DNA of 64,000 nucleotides from Prostheceraeus crozeri (taxonomy: Eukaryota > Platyhelminthes > Polycladida > Euryleptidae), in assembly GCA_907163375.1 (NCBI GenBank), contig CAJQUW010007481.1, forward strand, positions 310,001 through 374,000, given 5' to 3'. The notes beneath the pieces are model-generated. The model searched no databases. It worked only from the letters and a program-made list of their open reading frames with translations, and was not told the DNA's origin. Of this stretch, positions 1 through 10,327 are shown piece by piece. Each line of letters starts with the position of its first letter. Positions within the stretch are counted from its first letter, which is position 1. The translations under genes were made by a program, and so were the position numbers.

Positions 1-689
1 GGAGCACAGTCATTGTTGATATGAAGAACCAAATTTATTGGTGGCTCCGTACGTCTTTATTGATCGCGTTTAAAATACAGATTATAAAAGAAATATGCAC
101 GGATCTTCGACCTTGTGCCTTCTTGGTGCGATGTTCGAACATCGCTGCAGTGAAACTCAGGATGAGAAAAAGCGTGTATCATCATTTTAGCAAGCAATAA
201 CTAGTAGACCTTAATTGTGGTACATATCGGTCTTTGGTGAGATATCTATGCCAAGGTAGGCATTATGCGTTTACCACATTGCTTACAAGTGTTTATTACA
301 CATTAATGCAAATAATGTCTTCTAGAGTGATCAAATTATTCGTATACAGCTTTATTTCAAACAAAAGGTAGAAAATGCCAAAATTTTAGTTTTGTCCGGA
401 TATCAATGGCGGGAGCTGTATATATAATTATACTTTTAAGCCGATCTTAAAGCTTCCACCGAACTGCTCAAAATTACATCGCGAGCAAAAAGAGAAGCAG
501 TGCATTAAATATCTAGGACCCACCTTAAATCGTGACATGTAGTTTTGCTCTTGTCTACTAATTTGATATCTGACTTTGCCATGATGACATCCTGCTTTTA
601 TCCGCCATTTGATTTCTTGGTCTACGTTATATACAATGTATGAATGCTTAGATTTCAAATTATTTTTGTATGTCAGTTTACATTAAAGA
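1..689. other. No recognisable gene
   Basis: I see no convincing coding region, RNA gene or repeat here. The short open frames have no recognisable motif. The sequence is AT-rich, with a short TA-rich run near 419-432. Confidence 0.4.
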
Positions 690-1058
690 TCAAGCCCTTG
701 ACAAGCCTGGTGACAGGTAGAAACCGGTCGGGCATTTCAGTTGAAATTGAGTTTTTCTTTGATAATTCCGTGTCGTACTTTTGTTGGAATTATTTACGGA
801 CCATTTTTGAGTTTTCTCTCTTATATATATATACATATATATATTAAAATTCGTAAATTTAGGCAGCAAATTATTTTTGAGACATGTATTGCAGAAAAGC
901 AAATCGCAATCAATTTTAGATAACTTAAGGTAATATTTTTCAAATGATCGATAAATTGATTTCACTTCGGAACTAGAAAACTTAAAAGCGACTTTAGAAA
1001 ACCATTTCACTGCAAAAATATTTATACCGGCTCTTCGGATATTTACACTATCCATCAT
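690..1058 (-). mobile_element. Possible N-terminal piece of a Penelope-like element
   Basis: The frame reads a basic, charged stretch followed by a pattern like CDLLFCNTCLKNNLLPKF. This resembles the N-terminal region ahead of the reverse transcriptase in PLEs. It lies just downstream, on the same strand, of a PLE endonuclease fragment at 1246-1765. A new copy starting after the end of another is common for PLEs. A TA-rich microsatellite (about 822-846) lies inside it. The match is from memory of the family pattern only, so this is a weak call; it could be a chance open frame. Confidence 0.3.
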
Positions 1059-1245
1059 CAGGGAGTGAAATAATTAGGACATAGTACATTTAAGTAGGAA
1101 ACAAATTTCAAACTACATATTATTAGGTACTTGAAAAATCAATGTTCTGAAATATATACAAAGATAGCTAATGATACACTACCAAAGTTAATAGAAGGAT
1201 ATCTACTAAAACTATAAAGAAATCTAAAGAAGAATAAGGATAAAG

Positions 1246-1759
1246 TTACAAAACTAAGAGTCGCCTTGTCAAGCCTTGATCTTGCCGATTGAGCTGGGGT
1301 TGGAGGCTTTTGATGAGCAAAGTCTCAGCAATTTCAAGATCACGTTGTCTGTTGTATTTGGCTAGGATAGTCATGTTCTTCAGCATAACCATATATCCTT
1401 TTTCACCGTGTGTTTGCAGATGGTCTTTGATTGCACCGTTCGAGACATGTTGCTTGCAGCGATGTTCGAGGGCATTAGTTGTGTAACCAATGTAAGCGAC
1501 ACCGTTACAAGTGTCATGTGGGCACGTGAATTGGTAGACAACATGATGCCGCTCGGATTTTGCTTGCACTGATGGTTTCAGAATTGTCTTAAGACGGTTC
1601 GGTCTGTAGTAAGTTCTTACTTTTACTTGAACAGATGGCAGTGTTGGAATAACATTATTCTTGATAATGGCTGTTAATCGTTGCTCTTCAATTTTTGCCG
1701 ATGTACTCCATTGACTTTGGTAGTAAAAGTTGATTGTTGCTTCTGCATTTTTAGGATCG

Positions 1760-1765
<6 letters not shown>
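1246..1765 (-). mobile_element. PLE fragment with C-terminal GIY-YIG endonuclease
   Basis: The minus strand reads openly from about 1765 down to 1246. It starts with a linker (INFYYQSQW, then TYYRPNRLKTIL), runs through a CPHDTC zinc-like motif, and reaches VAYIGYT, the GIY-YIG signature. The following residues (LEHRCKQH) and the conserved C-terminal helix (EIAETLLIKSLQPQLN) fit the nicking endonuclease that PLEs carry behind their reverse transcriptase. Only this C-terminal part is present; the upstream side is cut at a TA microsatellite at 1765-1797. The RT that should precede it is missing. Family assignment is strong; the PLE subgroup is not resolved. Confidence 0.8.

Positions 1766-1797
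<32 letters not shown>
1765..1797. repeat. TA dinucleotide microsatellite
   Basis: An uninterrupted alternating TA run sits exactly where the PLE endonuclease fragment stops. A second, shorter TA run lies at about 2199-2217, so the inverted-repeat element between them is bracketed by TA tracts. Confidence 0.9.
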
Positions 1798-1799
<2 letters not shown>

Positions 1800-1831
1800 G
1801 AAATCAGAAGTAATGGCAAATGTACGTAATA

Positions 1832-2203
1832 ATAAAATAAGCGAAAACCAGAAGAGAATCTCAAATTAGAGTATATATCAGCCAAACGTTTTCACCGGGT
1901 CACCCGGCTTTTCAAGGCTACTAAATGAATGTATACAAATAATATCATTACAGAATAATTTATACTAAGATATCTTTAACATGAAAATATTGATACATAG
2001 ATACTGAGATATATATTGCATGATGAAAATAAAGCATTGGAAATCATTGCATAGCTAACTTATTGCGAATTCAAAGAGGGAAGAAACAACTTAATAAACA
2101 TAGCTTCCTTTCTTTCACCTTGAAAAGCCGGGTGACCCGGTGAAAACGTTTGGCTGATATATACTCTAATTTGAGATTCTCTTCTGGTTTTCGCTTATTT
2201 TAT
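1832..2203. mobile_element. Inverted-repeat element with GC hairpin in each arm
   Basis: The left arm (1832-1917) and right arm (2118-2203) are inverted copies of about 86 bp and look almost identical. Each arm contains a perfect CCGGG-TGA-CCCGG hairpin followed by TGAAAACG. Between them lies about 200 bp of AT-rich DNA with no coding potential. The outer end on the right runs directly into a TA microsatellite. It could be a MITE that inserted at TA, or the flanking structure of a PLE, because a hairpin followed by GAAA-like sequence recalls PLE hammerhead regions and a PLE fragment lies next to it. I cannot decide between these. Confidence 0.65.
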
Positions 2204-2218
2204 ATATATATATATATA

Positions 2219-2526
2219 ACACCATCTGCCACATACCAAGATTTGGGTATCTCTCCAGATTCCCACACTCTTGCTACTGTTTTCCATAGACACTTAGTTA
2301 ACTTCTTACAGTTTTTGTAGACTGCATGCGTAATACCGTTCGGCCCTCCAGCTGACTTACCTCTCGCTTTATGAATTACCGCTTCAACTTCCACCAGTTT
2401 GATCCTTGAAGCATCAAAATTTGTTGATGAAATTGATGGCCTGTCGAGCTCAATCACATCGTGCACATCAGAATTCCTGTTCGGATCAGAATAGGTGTTC
2501 TGCAACACTTCCTCTGACTCTTCCAC
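2219..2526 (-). mobile_element. LINE reverse transcriptase fragment, RLE type
   Basis: The reading frame carries IKLVEVEAVIHKARGKSA, then GPNGITHAVYK and IPKSWYVADG. This is the region just before and at the first reverse transcriptase blocks. It matches, block by block, the corresponding part of the larger element at 10328-13349 (IRLWEIEAVVQKARAGS, PESWCIAEGIY), but is clearly diverged. The frame is cut at the TA run near 2217, so the catalytic core is missing. It is a fragment of a related restriction-like-endonuclease LINE. Confidence 0.7.
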
Positions 2527-2539
2527 TCTAATCTAATTC

Positions 2540-3437
2540 CACTGTTAATCAGCGACATGAATTTCCCAAAATAGGAGTAACATGCTAAAAAAAATTTTTG
2601 GAGAAAAACAAGAGTGACGTGAAATCTTCACATTTGGTGAAACAGAATGGCTTTATCTAATAAATGAAATCCGTGTCAGGAATGCGGATGCATATAAACA
2701 TCATTGATTTTATTTGCAAATCAATTTTTATTGCTCTTTAATAGCTCGCGGCCGATGAAGCCTGTGGTCCGACATTGCGTTAATCACAAATGCAGCGAAC
2801 TGTATTATTTAGTGATATAATAATACGTGGTATAAGGTAGAATACTCCAAAGGAATTCAGCAATTTCATCAAATTTGCTATTCGAATAGTATACATAGAT
2901 TAGATCTTCTTAGAAATATGCTTTCAGCTGACGGTATTGACAAATCATTACAAAGTGCACTTCCAATTGAGAGCTTCGATTTCGCAGAGGAACTCACTCG
3001 TGCTAATCTCAGGAAAAATGCTTTTTCTGAGAATGTCTAACTCAAATATTTATTTTGATAGCATGCATTAAACTATTCGTCGTGGACATGTTGATTGTTG
3101 CGTGGATAAGTTTGCAAGCATCATAATCGGTATAAATAGTTATGTTGTTATCTGCTTGCACGTGAAGTTACACTTCATACATCACACCGAAATCACCAAC
3201 ACATGGAGGAAGCAATCTGTCAGTTAGTGATTGTTAATAGTCACGTTGTTGTGAAGGTATTTAATTTCATGGCAATAGGTAAGAAACATGTTCTCAAATT
3301 CTGCTTATATATCAGGCTAAAGGGAAAGCAAAATCGTTTTCTTCTGTTATAAAATTTTGAAAATGTCAATATGCAATTGATATCCATATGCGACGTATTT
3401 TCATCTATTCTTAGTCCGTAAATAGATTTCTGTGATC
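2540..3437. other. No recognisable gene
   Basis: AT-rich DNA with no frame or repeat that I can assign. Confidence 0.4.
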
Positions 3438-3447
3438 TATTTAAGAA

Positions 3448-3640
3448 AAATGATGATTTAACGTCACTACTCCTTACTGGGGCTTGGACTATGCTGACAC
3501 AGTCAGACTTTAACTGGAGCGTTGTGATCTTTTAGTCCGAATGCTCTTCCTGACGACTTTCAATGACACCTTCGGGGCTCGACCTGTGGACCGAAAGATT
3601 GCTAGGCCAAGCACTTAACCACTGTGCCCCGGAGACCACT
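3448..3640 (-). mobile_element. tRNA-headed SINE, copy 1, with perfect target duplication
   Basis: Read on the minus strand, the element starts GGTCTCCGGGGCACAGTGG, followed by TTAAGTGCTTGGCC (box A-like) and GGTCGAGCCCC (box B-like). A second copy at 63478-63683 matches along nearly the whole length. The tail contains CAGGAAGAGCATTCGGAC, close to the AGGAAGGGCATCC motif found in the second copy and in the LINE at 35830-41222. The element is flanked by a perfect 10-bp duplication, TATTTAAGAA, at 3438-3447 and 3641-3650. This shows it is a retroposed insertion and not a true tRNA gene. Confidence 0.87.
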
Positions 3641-4147
3641 TATTTAAGAAGCCCTAGACAGTATTTTATGTACGAGAGAACACAATCACTTCACGATGTC
3701 CTAACACAGAGCTATCATAGTTGATGTTTTCTCATTGAGATAGCACTATTGTCATGTGATTCCTCCGGCTTTTGACGGAATATCTTGTTTTCATGCGCCC
3801 TTCTGTGAAGGTCTTCTCCGCAATCCTCCTCATCGTACTTCCTAGTCGTCTTCATTTCAGTCGCCGTTATCGGAACCGTTGCCGAAAAAAGTTAATCAGT
3901 TAAAATCATAAAATAAAAAATCAATGAGAAAACTTCATTCTACAAAAGGACGCTTGAGACAGATGTATGTTGATTCATGAATCATGCATGAGTCTTAAGA
4001 GATTTACCGTTAATGCAAAGCGGTGGATAGCGCCACCCAAAGTGAGCAATGTTTCCACTTGTGATGTGAGGGACTGTCTCATATGTTAAGCTCTTGACAA
4101 CGACAGTTGCTTTAACTCTTTTTCTACGGAGTGTAATTTTTTCTTAT

Positions 4148-4336
4148 AAGTCAGGTATGTTCAATTGCGATACTAAATTTGTCATTTATCATACTTCGTG
4201 TAGCAAATGTGGGATTCAGTATGCTGGTCATTCCAGACAACCAGTACATATGAGAACTAATGGAGTTTGTCACGGCATTTTGAAAGACAAATTTAACACA
4301 TATCTTTGTACCCATTTTAATGATGGTAGCCTTTGA
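4148..4336 (+). mobile_element. Decayed PLE GIY-YIG endonuclease fragment
   Basis: The frame contains FVIYHTSCSKCGIQYAGHS. This matches the PLE pattern in which a CxxC pair precedes a GIY-YIG signature (usually CGIQYVGQT), and a RMNGH-like region follows. No RT precedes it on this strand; PLE RT remnants lie downstream at 5335-7320, in the wrong order for a single copy. It is therefore either the tail of one PLE ahead of another or a rearranged copy. Confidence 0.55.
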
Positions 4337-4699
4337 TGACTTTCTTTGTACAAAGTGTTGATTGTGTTGACCACGTAAATGTGTCAGGAGAAGAAGAAGC
4401 AAAGCTGAATCTAAATGTTAAAGAGGATTATGATATTAGAACCAGCGATGCAGCCTTAGATTTTCATCGAGGTCAAGGTCGAGGTCGGCCCAGATATAAG
4501 TTACATAATGTTGATTGACATTGACACCGGGTACTTGCATGAAAAGAAAAGAAAAATATTTTTGCTTATCATACTATTAATCACATTGTGTCAACACTCA
4601 ACACACTGAAGATCTGTCATGATCTATGATAGTTTTAATTAGCTAATTGCTACATCATGATATGCTTTATGCTTATGCTTAAAAAAATATGCCTTATGC

Positions 4700-5040
4700 T
4701 AGTAATTCATTGGACTTCATTGATGACGTCACCATTGGCTCTTCTTACGTGGCCAAACCAGCGCAGACGTCTTTAACGCAGGCAGACTGGAAGTTCGGGC
4801 AAACCACAGCGTCTCGCAACTTCTTCGCTTGTAACTTTGTCTTTCAACCTGACATTTGCCATATACCTCAGCATTCGTCTGTCAGTACTTCTCAGAAGTT
4901 CAACCAGCCTTAGGCTGAGGGGCCACGTTTCTGCGCTGTAGATGAGAACTGATCTTACACACATCTCATACACATGGGCTCTACACTTCAATGGGATGCC
5001 TTTGTTGGTAAGAAGACTGGCCAACGAGCCAGCAGAAGCT
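4700..5040 (-). mobile_element. LINE 3' fragment (C-terminal part of APE-type ORF2)
   Basis: The minus strand reads KGIPLKCRAHVYEMCVRSV, then YSAETWPL, then MLRYM, and ends RRLRWFGHVRRANGD after one interrupting stop. These blocks (GSETW-like, RRLRWFGHV) are the standard C-terminus of the LINE family also present at 35830-41222, which has SMLYGSETWAM and HRLRWCGHVERKD. The copy is 5'-truncated and decayed. Confidence 0.75.
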
Positions 5041-5334
5041 CGTCCTGGTGGCGGTATAAGTATATTTACATGTTTCGATAGTATTTCCTACAATCATTCT
5101 GATTTTGTGTTTATTCAAGATTCTCACGTCCAATATGTCCGATACGTAGGCACAAATGAGCAAATCAATATGAAAAACAAAAGAAATAATAAAAAATGAT
5201 GTTGGAAACTTTCTGTAATTATCTGACTACTGTCTAGTCCAACCTCGACCTCGATTAAAATATGTCTAATCAAAGTTCGATGTCGCGGTCAGACCATCGA
5301 AGTCGGCGTTGTCGAGGTTGCATCTCTGATTAGA

Positions 5335-7320
5335 GCTCTTGACACTGTTTTTCCACTCGGCTTAAATGGTAGATTGTTAGGTAAAGGTGCTTCCAATTCT
5401 TCTATAAACGAATTTCCGTATTTTAGGCTTCCTGTTCGACGTCATAAGAGGAGTCACAGAGTGCGTCACAACTGCAGGAAAAGATATGTACGACAGGATG
5501 ATTATTGTGATGAACTTGTTTTAAAGTTACTTAAACTTTAACTATTGGAAATCTTGAAGTCTTTGAAGAAAAAGGATTCAAGGCATTTGATGTGTAAGGG
5601 AGCTAAGTTTCGCTTAATAGAGAATGTTCCGTGGCCGATTATTAGGAACGACTTGTTTGTGGCCATTGAAGATCATTTTGTTAAATTAGCTCATCGCACT
5701 CAATCGCCTGTTTTGATGAATTTAAAAGCTCTGCTCTAGCACGCATTTCTAAGCGTATCAGTTTTATTACTTATGATGATTTTGTTAACGATTATCATCT
5801 TGTGTCACATAAGTGTCGAAGAAAGTATGATTTGTTGCGCAAACTCTTATTGCTTTCACGATTGACAAAGCATCTGGAAACTTGGCGATTATTTGTAAAA
5901 ATGTTTGCGATGATGTCGTGATGAAAGAATTGGGAGTTGATATTCATAGTTATTTGAAGCTTTTTGACGACTTTGCCTATTATCCTGTTGAAAGCGCGGA
6001 TAAAAGCAATGGTTGAGGAACATTGCCTATTGCAGCTATAATATAAAATGTGATTTTAACTGTAAACGATTGCTTAGAATTTTTTGAATTCCCAAACTCC
6101 ACGAGAATCCATTTAAGTCTAGATTTTTTGCCCAAGTACAACATTCTGCCACTAAGAGTCTACCTGTCATATTAAATGAGAGCTTACAAGTTGTTCGGGA
6201 TAACTTTTATAAGTATTGCAATACGATCCAGAGGAATAATGATCTTCGGTGTTATTGGAGCATTAAATCCTCATCCGAGATTTTGAAAGTAGTAAATAAT
6301 GGTCACATTTTAAACCTAAATGTATTCTTCAAATGTTTTGTGTTTTGGGTGGAGTCGCAGTTTTTTCTCTAAGAAGTCAGTCTGTAAGAGAGCCATCATT
6401 ATTTTGATGTCTCACAGTTTAAAGAAGCTGTCCGATGTATAATTTCCGAGGCATACAGTCCGTTTCCTAAATCGTTGCAAAAACCGAAAAAATCTTTTAT
6501 CTCTTGTTTATTCTCGTAAAAATTAATCGCAAGCTCATAATTAATTGATTACTAAGCTTATGCACTTGGTCAGACGAGACACTTGGTTTAGGGAACATTG
6601 TGGTTTGCTTAATCAATTGAAGTAATTAGTAAATAGTGATAGGAAGTTCTTCGCTTCATATACTCATAGCTGATCATTTCATGTCGGCCCTCATATGTCC
6701 CGTCACCATTGAATGAGTTGCTAACCCTTGTCGAGTCATTTATCGGACTCAAGGGTCAGCAACTGTGGCGTGAAGAATTCTATTGTTTGTGAACAGATGG
6801 ACTGGAGACAAGCCTTCGGGTGCCTTCGTGTTTTTGTTGGACTTATTTTTAAATAAATTCGCGGAATTCCAATGGTAGAAATTTGTAGCTTGTTGTTGAC
6901 GGATCTTTTTCTTTTGCACTGCTAGTTTATGTACTTGAGGAAGCTAGTATCAAATAAAGGATATAGTCTCGCTAAGTTGTTATCTTGAAATACTAGGTAT
7001 GCGAGTATATACATGATTTGTGTACTGTTAACTATAAGCATTTTTAAGGTTTGATGCCGCTTTTTTTCTCTTACGATTTGTTTGCGGAAAAAGAATGGAG
7101 TAAATGATAAAGATATTGCATATTTAGATGTCAAATTGAATACTTTTCAAGATGATGTCCACTCGTCTATGCATACAAAGTTGAGACTTTCCCTTTTAAC
7201 GCAATTATTTTTACTTTTCCCGAAGGTCTTCTGCCTTCCCGTATGAGTTACATGATTTTTTCGAGCAAGTGTTGCGTTATTTACATGTTTGCTTACATTT
7301 ACATCTCGTAGTGATAACTA
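5335..7320 (+). mobile_element. Decayed PLE reverse transcriptase region
   Basis: Successive short frames on the + strand keep PLE order. A pre-RT block (DKASGNLAIICK, near 5870-5920) comes first, followed by a PKLHENPFKSRFFA-like block near 6090-6150 and CYWSIKSSSEIL near 6250. Near 7110 a fragment reads YLDVKLNTFQDD, and near 7215 the pattern FPEGLLPSRMSYM is followed by a cysteine-rich end. These are characteristic of the PLE reverse transcriptase and the region after it. The element is broken in many places and looks old. No GIY-YIG follows it. Confidence 0.65.
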
Positions 7321-7329
7321 CGAGATACG

Positions 7330-8340
7330 AGAAATAATGATGATAATTCTGCCATAACATTCAGATGATGACATTCATTTATGCACGCATAAAAGAGGCA
7401 GGTCAGAAGACCATGAAGGGCAATGAGAGTGGACCTATACATAACTGAAGAAATAAAGTAAAGCATTCAAGCTATATAGTACTGTCACAGGTGAAGTTAC
7501 CAAATATCGCTGATGCAGAAATAATTGGATAAATGACACTCAAATTCATTCGAAGTGGGAGTAGAAACTTTTTAATGACTCAAATTTTCCCAATGTCATA
7601 TTGCGCCATTTGTGAAAAAGTTGTAGCGTGTTGTTGTTGCCATGATCATGCAAAGGTTGTTGCGGCAAAGATTTCTGTCAGAAAAAGTTCAAAGTACTTA
7701 TAAATTTTACAAAAAACCTGGCACACTTTCATGTTCCCAATTCCCTCCTTCGATATCAAACATCACATCTTTACCACAATAACGAAAACCTGAAAATAAT
7801 CACTGTGCTGTGATTAAAATCAATAAAATGAAAATAACATCATTAAATCTTGACTCTTCCCAAATTCCTGCAGACCAGATCTCCTGTCAAGACTTCTTTC
7901 AGACTAAGCCACAATTTCCTTAAAATTCAGAATATCTAAAAATGTCGTCCTTCAGATGATTTGAGCTATTTATTGAATGAATTAGTCATCAATGCTGTTG
8001 TACAGTTACTGTGTGCTGTTGTAGTCTGCAGTATCTCGTAACCCTCCAAGTTTCAGCGCAATATTGCGCATCTGCAATTATATCATTATCGTGTATTCCT
8101 TCTGTGCCGTCTTCGTGATCTAGTAAAAGTTGATAGCTCGTCTCCACCGAGAACTTCGCTTCATTTCCTGGGTCAGGCGAGTGTGATCGGGGAATCAAGG
8201 GTGTTGGTGTCCTTTATTGACTCAATGTTGTCTTTCTGCCTAGATATTCTCGACATTCTTGATTTTGAAATGCATAGGGCTGCTTCTCCACTGATTAATA
8301 TCAAATTCTGACTGAACTCTACCTGCTTGCATGCTTGACA
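7330..8340. other. No recognisable gene
   Basis: Apart from short uncharacterised frames I find no domain, repeat or RNA gene here. Confidence 0.35.
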
Positions 8341-8352
8341 TGGCTGATATGC

Positions 8353-8672
8353 GTGTACATAATAATAATAATAATAATCACTAAGTATCAAGACTTGAAA
8401 ATTGAACTACAAAAACTGTGGAAGATTCATGTCAAAGTGGTGCCAGTAGTTGTTGGAGCCTTAGGAGCCCACACAGACAAGTTAGCCACATGCCTCAAAG
8501 AAATCCCCGGTCGACACCGGTTACCTCAGTTACTGAAGGCTGCTCTACTTGGCAGTGTCTACATTCTTAGGCGCACTCTTGATCTCCCTGAGTCCTGGTA
8601 GGACTCCGAGATCCTGAGATGTATACACCGACCATCATTGTGTGAGGTCGTGACTAAAAAAAAAAAAAAAGT
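8353..8672 (+). mobile_element. 5'-truncated LINE 3' end with poly(A) tail
   Basis: After a short AAT repeat (8358-8379) the + strand encodes YQDLKIELQKLWKIHVKVVP, then VVVGALGAHTDKL and LLGSVYILRRTLDLP. This is a familiar C-terminal end of invertebrate LINE ORF2 proteins, where the pattern ends LLGTARILRKVLE. A stop, about 55 bp of 3' UTR and a run of 15 A residues (8658-8672) follow. Sharp 5' truncation plus poly(A) indicates target-primed insertion. I could not identify a convincing target duplication. Confidence 0.8.
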
Positions 8673-8689
8673 AGTGTTTATTTGTCAAA

Positions 8690-9246
8690 AGTAATGAAAA
8701 TCATAACTTACAGAGAATCATACAAAATGTCACATATTGCTAATAGTAAAATTATGCGACTGAAATGCAATATCATTTCAAAGCTTAAGAGATAAAAAAC
8801 TCAGAATGGCGTGTATCTTTAGACGTACAATATCCTTTTACATTTTACTATCTGCAATTCATGATCGCGGAGGTACGAGGAAAGAATGAGCATTTATATT
8901 TTTCAGTTCGGGTCAGTTTTAATCGAAAATGCTTGGAATGATGCAAGCGTTCAGGTATGTATTTATGAAGGACGTGCTTTTTGTTAAAAGCCACCTTAAA
9001 AAGCTTCAGGCTGATCAATTTACGACGGCATTGAAGACGATTTCTAGCATAGCAAAGTCGATTATTTTCCACAAGATTTCCATGTATAAGTTTGAAGGCC
9101 CGATAATCAATACTTTGTATCTTCTTGCTAAGTCGCTTGGGTAAATGCACAAAAGTCGGACAAGCATCTTCTAACATCGATTGAAGGATGCCGGTATATA
9201 CAAGTTTTAAATCACTCACACTCACAAAGTGCTTCAACTTACTCAA
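8690..9246 (-). mobile_element. CR1/jockey-like LINE C-terminal fragment
   Basis: The 132-codon frame (9246 to 8848) contains KLVYTGILQSMLEDACPTFV and KIQSIDYRAFKLIHG, the thumb and post-RT region of CR1/jockey-superfamily LINEs (compare LEYACPVW and RALRII). Its 3' UTR ends near 8690 with TGACAAATAAACAC, which resembles the 3' end of the larger LINE at 44450-48498 (TGACAAATATACTT). Only the last part of ORF2 is present. The other side abuts a TA/AT-rich tract at 9255-9300. Confidence 0.68.
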
Positions 9247-9520
9247 GACAAAGAATCGGCATATATTACATATTAATATATTATAATTACATATATTACG
9301 ATTATGTTATCGAAACCCTTCCTTTCAGCAAACAAGGGACATGTGATTGAGTTATTTGATTCGGAGGACATCCCAGGGTCGATGTTGACCAACGAAACAA
9401 GAAAAACACTCAAGGTTCTCGCGAGCGCTTTCGACAGACGCCGTCTGCCATCCTCAAGCAACTGAATTTCAATTCATGATACAGAAGCCATGCTGACAAC
9501 AGATGATCATACCTCACTGC

Positions 9521-10205
9521 TTTTTTTTTAATTTCAAGGAAAGTTTTACACGGACGATGAAGAAGCATAAAAAAAGTAAAGATAAATGAAAGTCATATTA
9601 GGTCACTCAATTCATTAAGGCCATCGTACTTGGGCATACAGGATAGCACACTGATGGCATTGCCACGCTGTATGGCCATGCTTATGCGTTGTCGCAAGAA
9701 GGCGGTTGCACGGTCATCTCCAGTTGCAGCAGAAATCTTCTGTCCCACGGTCTTGATGAAGTGGTCAGCGCACAATCCCAAGGCTCCCATGGTTTCCACA
9801 GCTATTGAGCAGAAGTGATAATCCACCGCTAGCTCTTCATATTTCTTTCTCTTCCTTTCCTCTGCCTTCGATGCGATAGTACCGTGCTCTTGGTGGGATA
9901 GTGGAAGATTACTCGTCATTAATGTATCGGTACAAGTAAAATCCCATAGAAGGGAGCGTCCTTTGGCCCAAGGAATGAGCGTTGCTCCATCTGGCCTTTT
10001 ACCGTCAGTTCGACACAGTCCTTGAGGCTCCAATATCGATGGGATGCCAGCGGAGATGAGTGCCCGTCGTATTAAGTCATTGGCTTGACTATGCCGAGTC
10101 AGCCTCCCTGCATTGAATCGACAGCTCAATGCATGTACTCCAGCACTGTCCACCTCAGATCCACACTTGCACTTGAAAGGTACGAATCACTTGTAAAAAA
10201 AGGTG
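9521..10205 (-). mobile_element. 5'-truncated LINE insertion with restriction-like endonuclease domain and TSD
   Basis: This insertion is bounded by a 9-bp direct duplication, CCTCACTGC, at 9512-9520 and 10206-10214. It has a T9 run at its left end, the poly(A) of a minus-strand element. Its 186-codon frame (10153 to 9593) contains ANDLIRRALISAGIPS, then GKRPDGATLIPWAKGR and LLWDFTC. That is an RPD...(D/E)-type nuclease signature as in LINEs with a C-terminal restriction-like endonuclease. The sequence interrupts the left arm of the PLE inverted repeat, so it is younger than that repeat. Upstream reverse transcriptase is lost by 5' truncation. The exact clade is not resolved. Confidence 0.8.
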
Positions 10206-10327
10206 CCTCACTGCTTGTAGAAAGAATTCTTTACCAGAACTGAATAAGAAACAATTAGATGCTACTCATTCTATAAAATATAAGTAAGATGATAAATATG
10301 TTAAAATCGACATAAAGAGAAGAATGA

